The notes under the pieces: model-generated | What the model saw: the letters and a program-made list of their open reading frames with translations, nothing else | The model's database searches: none | What the model was told of the DNA's origin: nothing | Made by a program: the position numbers and the translations under genes | Shown here: piece by piece, positions 45,685 through 54,094 of the stretch | How the letters are laid out: every line of letters begins with the position of its first letter | Position numbering within the stretch: the stretch's first letter is position 1 | NCBI GenBank assembly: GCA_023426435.1 | Contig: JAFAAS010000182.1 | Coordinates: 1-54,094 of the forward strand | DNA from: Verrucomicrobiota bacterium | GTDB lineage: Bacteria > Verrucomicrobiota > Verrucomicrobiia > Opitutales > Opitutaceae | Length of the DNA: 54,094 bases | Reading direction: 5' to 3'

Positions 45685-46230
45685 ATGCCGAGGTCCAGCT
45701 CGTCCGACACGTGCGTGAGAGGTGCGAGGGTGGCGGGCGGTTTCACGTTGATCGAACTCCTCGCGGTGCTGGCGGTGGTGGGGATTTTGGCGGCGATGGT
45801 CTTGGGCGGCGGGAGGCGGGCGAACGAGGCGGGGAAAGTGGCAAAAGCGAAGGCGGAGATCGGGGCGCTGGCGCTTGCGCTCGAAACGTATCGACGGCAG
45901 CAGGGCGATTTTCCGCGGGTGGAAAATGCCACGGAGTGGGTGCACGTGCTGGCGAGTTCGCCGGGCGTGAGCGCGAAGCTCGATCTGCAACGCTTGGCGA
46001 TCGAGCCGGGACGGGAGGCGGCGAGCGAAGCGGGGGCGCGGGTGTTGGATCCGTGGGGGAACCCGTATCTCTACTTCTATAAAACGGGTGGAGCGGCGGC
46101 GTGGAAGGCGACCGGGTTTGTGCTGTATTCGGCGGGGCCGAATGGCGTGCACGTGCCGCCGGATGCGGCGAGCGGATTTTTCGATCCGCTGCATCTCGAC
46201 AACGCGGACAATATCTACGCCGAGTTATGA
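45685..46230 (+). CDS. Major pseudopilin-like protein (GspG-type)
   Basis: A prepilin cleavage and methylation site, GGFTLIELLAVLAVVGILAA, is followed by a typical pilin-like helix, and the C-terminal half has DPWGNPYLYFYKTGG, a GspG-type beta feature. In type II secretion systems the major pseudopilin builds the piston-like fibre. ATG 45685 (MPRSSSSDTCVRG) is preferred; a TTG at 45664 is a poor alternative. The leader before the cleavage site is long, about 18 residues. Starts a six-gene run with four-base overlaps. Confidence 0.87.
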   Translation: MPRSSSSDTCVRGARVAGGFTLIELLAVLAVVGILAAMVLGGGRRANEAGKVAKAKAEIGALALALETYRRQQGDFPRVENATEWVHVLASSPGVSAKLDLQRLAIEPGREAASEAGARVLDPWGNPYLYFYKTGGAAAWKATGFVLYSAGPNGVHVPPDAASGFFDPLHLDNADNIYAEL

Positions 46231-46862
46231 AGAGCGGAGGGCGGGGAAGAGGTTCGCGGGCGTTTACTCTGGTGGAGTTGCTGACGGTGATCGCGATCGT
46301 GGGGATTCTCGCGGCGATTCTGATTCCGACGGTGAACGCGGCGAAGGTGTCGGCCAACAAGACGCGCACGCGGGTGCAATTCAATCAATGGGCGGCGGCG
46401 ATTGAAGCGTTTCGGAGCGAGTATGGATTTTATCCGAGCTTTCATGAGACGCAGCGGGTGAACGGTGGTGTCGCGGGAGCGGAGCATCCGTTTCACGATG
46501 TAGTGGCGGGACGGAGACGCGATGGAAGCGCGTTGGCGAATGGGAGCGCGGCGGCGGCGCAGAATCGGAAACGGATTTCGTTTTATGCGTTTGGTGAAGC
46601 GGAGTTCACCGCGGCGGATTCGCCGATGCCGAATTTGTTGTGCGATGCGTTTGGGAATGTGGAGATCGTGGTGCTTGTGGATCGGAATTTGGACGGGGTG
46701 ATTGAAGCGAGCGATTACGGCGGGAGTTTGCCGACGGTGGGAGGAATGCGGCCGACGACGGAGGATTTTCCGGCGACGGGATTGCGGATGGGAGTGGCGT
46801 TTTATGCGCCGGCGCCTGGTGCGACGGCGGAGGCGCCGGCCTTTATCTTTAGTTGGAAATGA
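46227..46862 (+). CDS. Pseudopilin-like protein, type IV pilin N-terminus
   Basis: 211 aa. The N-terminal signal is SRAFTLVELLTVIAIVGILA, with Glu at the fifth position after the cleavage site as required for methylation and assembly. The rest is mixed alpha/beta (GFYPSFHETQRVNGG, GNVEIVVLVDRNLDGVIEAS). ATG 46227 overlaps the preceding stop (ATGA), so the two genes are probably translationally coupled. It is another GspG/PilE-like subunit, but which minor position it takes is unknown. Confidence 0.85.
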   Translation: MKSGGRGRGSRAFTLVELLTVIAIVGILAAILIPTVNAAKVSANKTRTRVQFNQWAAAIEAFRSEYGFYPSFHETQRVNGGVAGAEHPFHDVVAGRRRDGSALANGSAAAAQNRKRISFYAFGEAEFTAADSPMPNLLCDAFGNVEIVVLVDRNLDGVIEASDYGGSLPTVGGMRPTTEDFPATGLRMGVAFYAPAPGATAEAPAFIFSWK

Positions 46863-47530
46863 GAACGCGGCGCGCGAGTGCGTTCACGTTGGTGGAGCTC
46901 CTGGTGGTGGTGGCGCTGATTGCGGCGGTGGCGATCGCGATGGTCGGAGCGGCCGGAGGAGGACGGAGGAGCGTGGCACTGGAGACGGCGCAGGGGACGC
47001 TCGCGAATGCGGTGGCGCTGGCGCGAACGCGCGCGGTGGCGAGTGGCGGCACGGTGCGTGTGCTGGTGCACAATTCGCCGCAGTCACCGCTCGCGCACGA
47101 GCGATACCGGCGCTTGATCGTGATGGTGGAAGAGGCGGGAGGCGATTGGCGGGCGGTGGATGGATTCAAGCTTCCGGACGGGGTTTATCTGCTGCCGTAT
47201 CGCACGCGGGTGCCGACGGGGATGTTCGCGGTGCCGGCGGACTGGAGGACGGCGAATAATCAGCAAGCGTTGGGGTCGTCGGCGCTCGCCGGAGCGCCGA
47301 TGGAATTTAGTTACGACGCGGAAATGGTTGAGAGCTGGGAGTGGCTGGCGTTCACGCCGCGCGGGACCGTGGATGGAGCGGGATCGCTGATTGCGGCGAC
47401 GGGGAGGGAGCGAGGACCGTCGGAGGCGGGGAGCTCGATGGTCGAATTGGTCGATCCGGAAAACGTGCGCGGTGTAATGCTGAGCAACTACGGCGTGCCG
47501 CGGTTGTTGAACGATCGGAGCGGGTTTTGA
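46859..47530 (+). CDS. Minor pseudopilin-like protein (FimT/GspH-type)
   Basis: 223 aa. RRASAFTLVELLVVVALIAA carries the cleavage site and the Glu. The sequence that follows, with GTLANAVALARTRAVASGGTVR, is the helix and first strand pattern of FimT/GspH proteins, and DGVYLLPYRTRVPTGMF lies further on. ATG 46859 overlaps the previous stop by 4 bp. The 3' end overlaps the next start. A minor initiation-complex role is the expected function. Confidence 0.82.
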   Translation: MRTRRASAFTLVELLVVVALIAAVAIAMVGAAGGGRRSVALETAQGTLANAVALARTRAVASGGTVRVLVHNSPQSPLAHERYRRLIVMVEEAGGDWRAVDGFKLPDGVYLLPYRTRVPTGMFAVPADWRTANNQQALGSSALAGAPMEFSYDAEMVESWEWLAFTPRGTVDGAGSLIAATGRERGPSEAGSSMVELVDPENVRGVMLSNYGVPRLLNDRSGF

Positions 47531-48030
47531 CGAAGATGTCGGCGCGAGCGGGATTTTCGCTGGTGGAAGTGGTGATCGCGGTGGGAGTGTTTGCGTTGGG
47601 CGTGGGGGCGATTCTGGGTTTGTTGCCGGGATTGTTGCGGGAGCAGCAGGCGGCGGAGGGAACGCTGACGGCGGTGCGAATGGCGGATGGGATTCAGAGC
47701 GAACTGAGGACGATTACGGGAGGAAATATCGCGGTGCTGCGATCGCAGTTGGCGGGTGCGGGGAGTGAGACGAGCGACGCGCTCCAATTGGTCGCGAATC
47801 GTGATGGGAGCGGATTGCGGGCGTGGTCGAGCGGGGACGAAGGTGAGCAGTATTTCCTGGTCGAGTTGTATTCGTTTCCTGAGGACAGCGTGGCGGCGCG
47901 GTTGCAGGCGGCGGAGGCGATGCGGGCGAAGGTGAGCTGGCCGTTTCGGGTGGGAGTGGGTGAATCGCGCGTCGAGACGCCCGTGACGCAGCGGGAATGG
48001 GTGGAGTTCAATCTGGTGTTAAGTCGATGA
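47527..48030 (+). CDS. Minor pseudopilin-like protein (GspI/PilV-type)
   Basis: About 167 aa. RAGFSLVEVVIAVGVFALGVGA is a clear prepilin-type signal with Glu at +5. The start is probably the TTG at 47527, which overlaps the preceding stop (TTGA) like the other junctions in this operon. The ATG at 47536 gives a product three residues shorter and is the alternative. The remainder has a helix and a beta-rich C-terminus (EYSFPEDSVA-type acidic turn region). A GspI-like minor subunit is inferred from order between the H- and J-type genes. Confidence 0.8.
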   Translation: MTKMSARAGFSLVEVVIAVGVFALGVGAILGLLPGLLREQQAAEGTLTAVRMADGIQSELRTITGGNIAVLRSQLAGAGSETSDALQLVANRDGSGLRAWSSGDEGEQYFLVELYSFPEDSVAARLQAAEAMRAKVSWPFRVGVGESRVETPVTQREWVEFNLVLSR

Positions 48031-48941
48031 AGCGGGAGGTGGAAGGATTCACATTGGTGGAGGTCGTCGTCGCGCTGGCGGTCACCTTGTTGCTGGCGGT
48101 GATGTCGGTTTTGGCGGTGCGCGGATTACTCACCGTTTGGCAGCGGACGCACGGCGGCGCGGTGGGAGCGATCGAAGCAAAGCTGGCGTTGGATCAACTG
48201 GAGCGCGATGTGCAGTCGGCGTTGTTGCGAAGCGATGGGAGGGTTTGGTGGGAGGTGCGCGTGGTGGGTGAGGGCGAGTTGGCGGCGCATGGTTGGGAAC
48301 TTGGAGGGAGGATGAAGCCGGCAAGCGAAAGCGAGCGGCTGGTGCTGGAACGCGTGGAGGGTTCGATCGCAGATGCGAGATTCGGGCGGGCGGGAGTGTG
48401 GTTGAGACTGGTGAGCAGCGACTACGATAGCGACGCGCGGGCGAGTCAGCCGGTGGCGATTTCGTATCAGATCGCGCGGCGGGCGTTGGGATCGGGGAGC
48501 GGATCGCCGGCGGGGTATGCGTTGTTTCGGGAGAAGATGAGCGCGAAAGCGACGTTCGAAAATGTGATGGGAGTGGGATTCGGTGCGAGTGCGCCGGCGG
48601 CTTTGGTCGGGGTGGAAAACGACGATGTGTTGGCGAGCCATGTCGTCGATTTTGGCGTGTGGGTGTTTGCGCGCGATTCGGCGGGGCAGCGGGTGCGGTT
48701 GTTTCCGACGGTGAATGCGGTGCCGACGGCGGCGCAGTTTCCGCGCGAAGGCGAACCGGTGGAGGTGCAGGTGATGCTCCGGGTGTTAAGCGACGAAGGG
48801 GCGACGCTGTTGCACGCGTTTGAGACGGGACGGATTGAGCCGCGGGCGGGTATGAGTGCGGATGAAGCGTGGTGGTCGATCGTCGAGGCGCATTCACGGG
48901 TTTGCGTGCGGAGCATTGAAGTGAAAGCGAGGGCGTGGTGA
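48027..48941 (+). CDS. Minor pseudopilin-like protein (GspJ/PilW-type)
   Basis: 304 aa. VEGFTLVEVVVALAVTLLLA carries the prepilin cleavage site and Glu. The helix continues AVRGLLTVWQRTHGG, and the rest is a large beta-rich domain (LDQLERDVQSALLRSDGR, LRLVSSDYDSDARASQP), the usual layout of GspJ. ATG 48027 overlaps the previous stop (ATGA). The gene leads into the last pseudopilin-like gene through a GTGA overlap. Function as a minor tip subunit is inferred. Confidence 0.8.
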   Translation: MKREVEGFTLVEVVVALAVTLLLAVMSVLAVRGLLTVWQRTHGGAVGAIEAKLALDQLERDVQSALLRSDGRVWWEVRVVGEGELAAHGWELGGRMKPASESERLVLERVEGSIADARFGRAGVWLRLVSSDYDSDARASQPVAISYQIARRALGSGSGSPAGYALFREKMSAKATFENVMGVGFGASAPAALVGVENDDVLASHVVDFGVWVFARDSAGQRVRLFPTVNAVPTAAQFPREGEPVEVQVMLRVLSDEGATLLHAFETGRIEPRAGMSADEAWWSIVEAHSRVCVRSIEVKARAW

Positions 48942-50167
48942 GGTGGAGGGGTGAAGGCGGATTCGCGTTGGTGCTGACGCTGTCATTGCTGGCCTTGGCG
49001 GTGGTGGTGGCGGTCGCGATCGCGATGACGGCGCGCGTGGGTTCGCGGATGGCGGCGACGGCGGAACTTCAGACGCAGGCGCGGCAGAATGCGTTGTTGG
49101 GTTTGGGTGTAGCGCTGGATCAACTACAGACGACGGCCGGACCGGATGGTCGAATCACGGCGATGGCGGGAATGGCGGGCGAGCTGCCGCAGAGTTCGTT
49201 TCGGCATTGGTGCGGCGTGTGGCGGGTGGGGGCGGCGGCGCCGGAGGCGTGGCTGGTTTCCGGTGCGGGAAATGGGGCGGTTCCGCAGCTGAGTAGCGAA
49301 CGTATCGTAATTGTGGGGACGAATACGGTCGGCAACCCGGCGGACCGCACGGATCAGGAGCTGGTTGAGGTGGGCTTGGTGGAGCTGCCGGAAACGGAAC
49401 GGGGAGGGCGGGGTCGGTTTGCGTATTGGGTGGGAGATGAAGGCGTGAAAGTGAGTGCGGTTGTGCGGGGAGGGGAAGCGCAGGTGGCGGGTGCGAGTGG
49501 AGTGGAGCTGCGGGCGAATGTGAGACGGCTGGTGAGCGGGAGCTTTTCGGCGCAATCGGCGGCGGCGGCGAAGGTGGAAAGTTTCGAACAGCTGAAGCAG
49601 GCGGCGACGGGGGTGTCGCTGACGGGATCGTTTCATGCGTTGACGCATCGGAGTGTGGCGCTGCCTGCCACGGCGGTATGGGGAATGCCGTCGCCGGAAG
49701 GGAGGATCGTGGGAGCGTTCAATGTGAACACGACGAGTGAAGCGGCGTGGCGGGCGTGGTTGGAGTATCCGGATCACAACGACGCTGTGTTCGGGCAGAC
49801 GGCGAATCGGACCTTGAGCGGAGCGCGGCGCATTCGGGATCTTTTTGCGCAGCGCGGGCGACCGTTTGCCTCGGTGGAGGAACTCGAGGCTTCGGGCTTG
49901 ATTCAGGCGGCGTTCGATAGTGCGTCGCCGAAGATCACGACGATCACCGCAGAAGAGTTTTTCGAGGAGTTGCGACCGGTGTTGACGACAAGATCGGATA
50001 CGTTTCGCGTGCGGGCGTATGGTGAGGCGACGACGGGAACGGGCGGGATGCGGGCCGTGGCGTATTGCGAGGCGGGGGTGCAGCGGACGGCGGAGATCGT
50101 CGATGGCGCGGTGGGGCGGCGGTTTGTCGTAACTTATTTTCGGTGGCTGCTGCCCGAGGACGTTTGA
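48938..50167 (+). CDS. GspK/PilX-like minor pseudopilin
   Basis: 409 aa. The hydrophobic N-terminus is GGFALVLTLSLLALAVVVAV, lacking the usual Glu at +5, as in GspK, the tip subunit that caps the minor pseudopilin complex. The large C-terminal region has RIRDLFAQRGRPFASVEELE, matching the helix-hairpin-helix-like domain of GspK. GTG 48938 overlaps the stop of the J-type gene by 4 bp. It ends the operon, 61 bp before tRNA-Met. Confidence 0.8.
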   Translation: MRWRGEGGFALVLTLSLLALAVVVAVAIAMTARVGSRMAATAELQTQARQNALLGLGVALDQLQTTAGPDGRITAMAGMAGELPQSSFRHWCGVWRVGAAAPEAWLVSGAGNGAVPQLSSERIVIVGTNTVGNPADRTDQELVEVGLVELPETERGGRGRFAYWVGDEGVKVSAVVRGGEAQVAGASGVELRANVRRLVSGSFSAQSAAAAKVESFEQLKQAATGVSLTGSFHALTHRSVALPATAVWGMPSPEGRIVGAFNVNTTSEAAWRAWLEYPDHNDAVFGQTANRTLSGARRIRDLFAQRGRPFASVEELEASGLIQAAFDSASPKITTITAEEFFEELRPVLTTRSDTFRVRAYGEATTGTGGMRAVAYCEAGVQRTAEIVDGAVGRRFVVTYFRWLLPEDV

Positions 50168-50228
50168 GGTGGGAAAACTTTTGGATGGATTTTCCCGGGA
50201 GAGTTTGCACGTTTCGACGCGTTTTCGC

Positions 50229-50303
<75 letters not shown>

Positions 50304-50357
50304 ATTAGTTGGGAGCGAGGAAGTTGCCGCAGGAGAGAGGAGGGGCTGCGCACGGGA

Positions 50358-51020
50358 TTATTTCAGATAGACGATGCCGTGGCGGAGGGCTTCGATGGCG
50401 GCGCCGGTGCGGTCGTGGACGCGGAGTTTGGCGAAGAGCGTTTTGAGGTGAGATTTCACGGTGTCTTCGGAGATGAAGAGACTGGCGGCGATTTCCTTGT
50501 TGCTGCGGCCCTTAATGAGCGACTCGAGGACGTCGCGCTCGCGTTCGGTGAGTTGCTCGCGTTGGGCGCGCTCGGTGAGACGCTCGGCGACGGAGCGGGG
50601 AAGCGGTGTTTCGCCGGCGAAAACGCCGCGGACGGTGCCGGCGATTTCCTCGATCGACATGTCTTTGAGAAGATAGGATTTCGCGCCGGACTGGATCGCG
50701 CGATGGATGTCTTCGTCCAAGTCGTAAGTGGAAAGAACGATCACGCGGGCGTCGGGATGTTTTTTGCGGATGGCGAGAATGGCTTCGACGCCGCCGATGC
50801 CGGGCATGCGGAGGTCCATCAGCACGACATCGGGACGAAGTTCGTCGTAGAGTTCGATGGCTTGCTCGCCGTTGGAGGCTTCGCCGATGACCTCCATTCC
50901 CGGTTGGCTGCCGATGAGTCCGACGAGACCGATGCGCATGGGCGGGTGGTCGTCGACGACGAGCACGCGAATGATCGGTTCGCCGAGATTAGCGGAAGGA
51001 AGCGGGTGGTCGGGCGGCAT
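50358..51020 (-). CDS. NarL/FixJ-type response regulator
   Basis: 220 aa. A receiver domain with the acidic pair VVDDHP (D23/D24), the phosphorylated aspartate D69 in VVLMDLRMPG, the T/S at LSTYD and K119 in YLLKDMS is followed by a LuxR-type helix-turn-helix, LTERERDVLESLIKG...NKEIAASLFISEDTVKSHLK. It is 17 bp downstream of the histidine kinase on the same strand, so the two form a cognate two-component pair. The target genes cannot be inferred, but the pair adjoins a TonB-dependent receptor gene. Confidence 0.95.
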   Translation of the reverse strand: MPPDHPLPSANLGEPIIRVLVVDDHPPMRIGLVGLIGSQPGMEVIGEASNGEQAIELYDELRPDVVLMDLRMPGIGGVEAILAIRKKHPDARVIVLSTYDLDEDIHRAIQSGAKSYLLKDMSIEEIAGTVRGVFAGETPLPRSVAERLTERAQREQLTERERDVLESLIKGRSNKEIAASLFISEDTVKSHLKTLFAKLRVHDRTGAAIEALRHGIVYLK

Positions 51021-51037
51021 GGCGCGCAGGATCGAAG

Positions 51038-53194
51038 TTAGACGGAGACGGTGACGGCGATGCGAGTGCCCTGGCCGGGCGTGCTTTTGATTTCGACTTT
51101 TCCGCCGAGCAACTCGGCGCGTTCCCTGATGCCGACGAGGCCGAAGCTGCGGTGGGCGCCGTTGAGCGGTTTTCCGTTGGAGAAACCGACGCCGTCATCT
51201 TCGACGCTGAGGCGGACGTTGCGGCCCTCGAATGCGAGCTCGACGCTGATGCGACGCGGTTGGGCGTGTTTGCTGGCGTTCATGATGGCCTCCTGGCCGA
51301 TGCGCAGGAGGTTGTTTTCCACGACGGGCGGAAGGCGGCGGGTCGCGCCTTCGATGCGCATGTGAGGTGTCACGCCTGTGTCCTCGGTTGTCTGTTTCAG
51401 GATGCTTTCGAGCGCTTGCGCGAGATCGCCGCGCTCGAGGATTTGGGAGCGCATGTTCCAGATGGTTTCGCGTGCCTGGGTGAGCGCGGCGCGGGCGAGT
51501 TGGTGGGCGACGGCGAGGTTTTGGCGGGCGGGGGCGCTGAGTTCGCCGGCGCGGGTGCGAAGCAGTTCGAGTTGGACGGAGATGGCGCCGAGACTTTGGG
51601 AGAGCGTGTCGTGGATTTCGCGCGCGACGCGGTTTCGTTCGCTCAAGATCGCGGTGAACTCGGTTTCGGCCATGGCGCGGCGGTGTTGCTGCTCGCGAAG
51701 ACTGCGGCGCAGCGCGAGCGTGACGATGGCGACGGCGCCCAGCAGGAGGACGAGCAAGGCGGACAGCGCCCAGCCGATGCGTTCGGCGCTCCACCACGAT
51801 GGTGTTTGAATTATGGATACATCGGCGGGCGAGCGTAGCAGGAGTTGGAAGGATCGCGGCTCCCACAGGCCGCCGAGCGGGCCGGCTTCGTCGGTGAGGA
51901 CGGAGCAGATGCCGGAAATCCGAACGAGGCTTCCCGGCTGCCAGGTGTCGGGTGCGGGTGTGTTTTCGGGGAGATGCAATTGGGCGCGCAGCGGGGTGTC
52001 GCGCCAGTCGAGCGTCAGTGAGATGCTATCGGGGAAGCGGCGCAGTTCGACGAGTCGAGCCTCGAGTTGGACGAAGTCGGCGTCTCGCTGCAGGGCGCTG
52101 GAAATGTCGGTCAACACCTGCGGGGCGGGCGGAGCGTGCGAGCTTCGTTTGCGAAAAATCGCATCTTCCAGCACCGGGCTGTAGCCGCCGCGACCGGGGA
52201 AGCCGATGACGTCGACTTCGTCGCCGAGTTGGAGAGGCAAATCCTGCGTGGTTTGCACCCGGAGACTGTGATCGCCGTCGCGCAGCCAGAGAGCGGCGCC
52301 CGGTTGGTAGTGAGTGACGATGCCGCGCACGTGGACGCGATGGCCGTGTTTGCCGTTGGGGCGTTCGAAGCGGAGCAGAGTGGAGACGGCGCGCGGTTGT
52401 CCGTCGAATTGAAGAGGAGGCGGAGGCTTCTCTATCCGCACCTCCTCGCCGCAAGGGACTTGGACGAACGGACGCACGAACTGGCGGTTGCGGTTGTGAA
52501 GATTAAAGCAGAGCCCGCGCAACCGGATCACGGCGTCGACGTAATCTGCGGGATCGAGGTGACCGCAGATTTGGGCGCTCACGCGCGTGTTGCCGGAGGC
52601 GAGGCTGACGATGACTTTCGGGTGGCTCGCGTGCGCGCTGCTTTCTTGAGGAGGCGATTCGTAGCGGGTGCCGGGCGGCGGGGAGCCGTTGTCGCTGGGA
52701 GATTTCGGTTGGACGCTGCGCACGATGCCGGAAACCTCGATCCATGTGGCGTCCATATGGCCGGCGCTGAGTTCGTCGAGGGAAACGCGAACCGGGTCGG
52801 GCAGCGGAGCTTCGCCGATTTTGACGAGATTGCGCGCGATCACGTAAGGCGCGAAACCGCCGGGATCGGTCACGCCGGCGATTTCGAGGACGTCGCCGCG
52901 CTTCATCGTGGTGACGAGGTCGGGAGGGCCTTGGACGTAGATGCCTTCCGTTTCGTCCTGGATCACGAATGCGATTCCCTCCGGGTCGGCTTCGCCCATG
53001 AAAATGCCGCGTAAACGGACGGGGAGTTCGCGACGCGCTTCGTTTTCGGGGAGCGCGCGCACCTGGGCGGCGGTAGTGAGCGGAGAGGTGTGCGGAGGTG
53101 TGTCGGCGATTGCCGCGAGCGAACCGGCGCCGAGGCAAACAAGAAGCCGGGACGCGACAGAAATCGGGGGCGGGCATCGCAAGCGGACGAACAT
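51038..53194 (-). CDS. Membrane-bound HisKA_3-type sensor histidine kinase
   Basis: 718 aa. A signal sequence (RLLVCLGAGSLAAIADTPP) precedes a large periplasmic region (about 40-470) with repeated OB-like segments (VRLRGIFMGEADPEGIAFVI, VHVRGIVTHYQPGAALWLRD). One membrane span lies near 475-497 (ALSALLVLLLGAVAIVTLAL). The kinase core has the phosphorylated His in VAREIHDTLSQSLGA (about 528), N- and G-boxes in QEAIMNASKHAQPRRIS, VEDDGVGF and FGLVGIRERAELLGG. It lacks a HAMP domain. The periplasmic OB-like sensor suggests that an oligosaccharide or peptide ligand may be sensed, which is inference. Confidence 0.93.
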   Translation of the reverse strand: MFVRLRCPPPISVASRLLVCLGAGSLAAIADTPPHTSPLTTAAQVRALPENEARRELPVRLRGIFMGEADPEGIAFVIQDETEGIYVQGPPDLVTTMKRGDVLEIAGVTDPGGFAPYVIARNLVKIGEAPLPDPVRVSLDELSAGHMDATWIEVSGIVRSVQPKSPSDNGSPPPGTRYESPPQESSAHASHPKVIVSLASGNTRVSAQICGHLDPADYVDAVIRLRGLCFNLHNRNRQFVRPFVQVPCGEEVRIEKPPPPLQFDGQPRAVSTLLRFERPNGKHGHRVHVRGIVTHYQPGAALWLRDGDHSLRVQTTQDLPLQLGDEVDVIGFPGRGGYSPVLEDAIFRKRSSHAPPAPQVLTDISSALQRDADFVQLEARLVELRRFPDSISLTLDWRDTPLRAQLHLPENTPAPDTWQPGSLVRISGICSVLTDEAGPLGGLWEPRSFQLLLRSPADVSIIQTPSWWSAERIGWALSALLVLLLGAVAIVTLALRRSLREQQHRRAMAETEFTAILSERNRVAREIHDTLSQSLGAISVQLELLRTRAGELSAPARQNLAVAHQLARAALTQARETIWNMRSQILERGDLAQALESILKQTTEDTGVTPHMRIEGATRRLPPVVENNLLRIGQEAIMNASKHAQPRRISVELAFEGRNVRLSVEDDGVGFSNGKPLNGAHRSFGLVGIRERAELLGGKVEIKSTPGQGTRIAVTVSV

Positions 53195-53196
53195 CT

Positions 53197-53224
53197 GGAT
53201 TCTTCGCTTCGCTCAGAATGACAG
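53197..53224. repeat. Dispersed GGATTCTTCGC...AATGACAG element, second copy
   Basis: 25 of 28 positions match the copy at 28444-28471. It lies only 3 bp upstream of the histidine kinase start codon, in its presumed 5' leader. The sequence type recurs in several bacterial phyla. Its role here is unknown. Confidence 0.7.
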
Positions 53225-53271
53225 AAGGGAAAGGTGTTCGAAAAACTAGGAGGAGCGAATTGGAGCGGCGT

Positions 53272-54094
53272 TTAAAAGCGGATGGAGTTGGTGAGCATCC
53301 AGGTGGTTCGGCTGGGGATGCGGGCTTGCGCGATTGTGCCGTCGGGATTGGCGAGGATGGGGATCAGTTCTTCGTCGGCGAAGAGATCGCGGACGTTGAG
53401 CTGAATGCTCCAGACGTATTTGCCGCGGAGCGGACGCTCGTAGCCGATCCACGCGTCGTAGTTGGTTTCGGCGGGGCCGTAGATCGGGCGGGTGACATCG
53501 GTGACCCAGATGTTGGCGTCGGTGTTGTATTGGGGGTAGTAGCCGATGGCGGTTTTGTCCTGCCAGCGGACGGCGCCGCCGATGTTCACGTTGCGCAGGG
53601 CGCCGCTGAGGAAGGTGTAATTGGTGACGAAGTTCAGGCGCCACCGGCGAAGTTCGCTGACGGCGACGCCCTCGCCGGAGATCGCGTTGAGATAGGGACC
53701 GTAAACGTCCTGCATCATGCGTCCGCCGAACGTGTCCTGCTCCGATGAATACGTGGTGCCGCCGCCCCAGTGACGAAGATCGGCGAAGCCGTCGATGGTC
53801 CAGTAGTTCAGCTGACTCGGGCCGCCGGGATTGTTGTTGTAGCCCTCGAACCAGAGCTCGCGATTCGCGGCGACGAAAGGCGCCCAGTCGGGAAGGATGT
53901 TGTTGCGGACGGCTTTGATTTCGGCGGCGTTGAGCGTGAGGCGCCAGTTGGGGAGAGGATTGGCGGTGAGCTCGATTTCGACGCCTTCGGAAACGAGATC
54001 GTTGGTGAGCTTCTGGCCGGCGGGCGGGCTTTCGCCCCAGATGCGATAGTCGTCGCCGGTGATTTTTTCGAATTGTTCGGCGGCGACCCAGGCG
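53272..54094 (-). CDS. TonB-dependent receptor, C-terminal part (cut by the window end)
   Basis: Only the last ~273 residues are in the window, and the gene runs in from the right edge. Alternating beta-strand sequence (GVEIELTANPLPNWRLTLN, WRLNFVTNYTFLSGALRN, KYVWSIQLNVRDLFADEE) and the C-terminal Phe (TNSIRF) are typical of outer-membrane TonB-dependent transporters. The sentence-like ELTANPLPNWRLTLNAAEIK matches the strand-loop region of receptors in Verrucomicrobiota and Bacteroidota. It reads toward the kinase genes on the minus strand, ending 77 bp before the kinase start. Confidence 0.85.
   Translation of the reverse strand, partial: AWVAAEQFEKITGDDYRIWGESPPAGQKLTNDLVSEGVEIELTANPLPNWRLTLNAAEIKAVRNNILPDWAPFVAANRELWFEGYNNNPGGPSQLNYWTIDGFADLRHWGGGTTYSSEQDTFGGRMMQDVYGPYLNAISGEGVAVSELRRWRLNFVTNYTFLSGALRNVNIGGAVRWQDKTAIGYYPQYNTDANIWVTDVTRPIYGPAETNYDAWIGYERPLRGKYVWSIQLNVRDLFADEELIPILANPDGTIAQARIPSRTTWMLTNSIRF

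Overview
The window is high-GC DNA that most likely comes from a Verrucomicrobiota bacterium of the Opitutales type. I infer this from the gene repertoire (TonB-dependent receptor, split type IV pilus/type II secretion genes, Rho with a very long disordered N-terminus, four-helix-bundle cassette) and from dispersed palindromes typical of such genomes. No 16S gene or database search supports it. The window has two parts: the structural arm of a tailed phage or prophage (about 1-21,220) and ordinary chromosome (about 21,297 to the end).

Phage arm. Two short early-side units (60-1117 and 1312-3074) each end in an intrinsic terminator; the second encodes an AAA+ helicase-like protein. A 440-bp non-coding stretch follows, with two near-identical ~102-bp repeats made of TTCCCCCA(A/G) iterons in both orientations, then an 18-bp perfect palindrome. 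A siphovirus-type late region comes next: Nu1-like small terminase, GpA-type large terminase, an unknown protein, gpW-like joiner, lambda-type portal, protease/scaffold, major capsid, neck and tail genes, a probable tail tube, tape measure, baseplate-like proteins, a fibre with collagen-like spacer, and three membrane or lipoprotein genes in the lysis position. No integrase, repressor or recognisable endolysin is in view, so the left end of the element is probably outside the window. Two small non-structural genes (20,308-21,220) lie between the late region and tRNA-Glu, whose 3' end faces the phage and is a plausible attachment site.

The most unusual signal is in the late region. Eleven genes carry (T/C)TGAC(G/C) starting exactly 20-22 nt before the start codon, usually with no Shine-Dalgarno sequence. 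I saw none at that spacing before the chromosomal genes. The putative capsid and tail-tube genes lack it; they have A/C-rich leaders instead, and each is followed by an intrinsic terminator whose hairpin contains the motif of the next gene.

Chromosome. After tRNA-Glu and a methyltransferase come a minus-strand motor operon (two PilB/GspE ATPases, PilT, PilC/GspF), Rho, CoaE, an HD hydrolase, YifB, a YhaM-type nuclease, an isochorismatase-family hydrolase, a phosphoesterase, polyphosphate kinase, HisF, a four-helix-bundle cassette bounded by inverted repeats, a toroid-type protein, a second Rho, acetyl-CoA synthetase, six overlapping pseudopilin-like genes that could supply the fibre driven by the motor operon, tRNA-Met, a two-component pair, and the C-terminal part of a TonB-dependent receptor cut by the window end.
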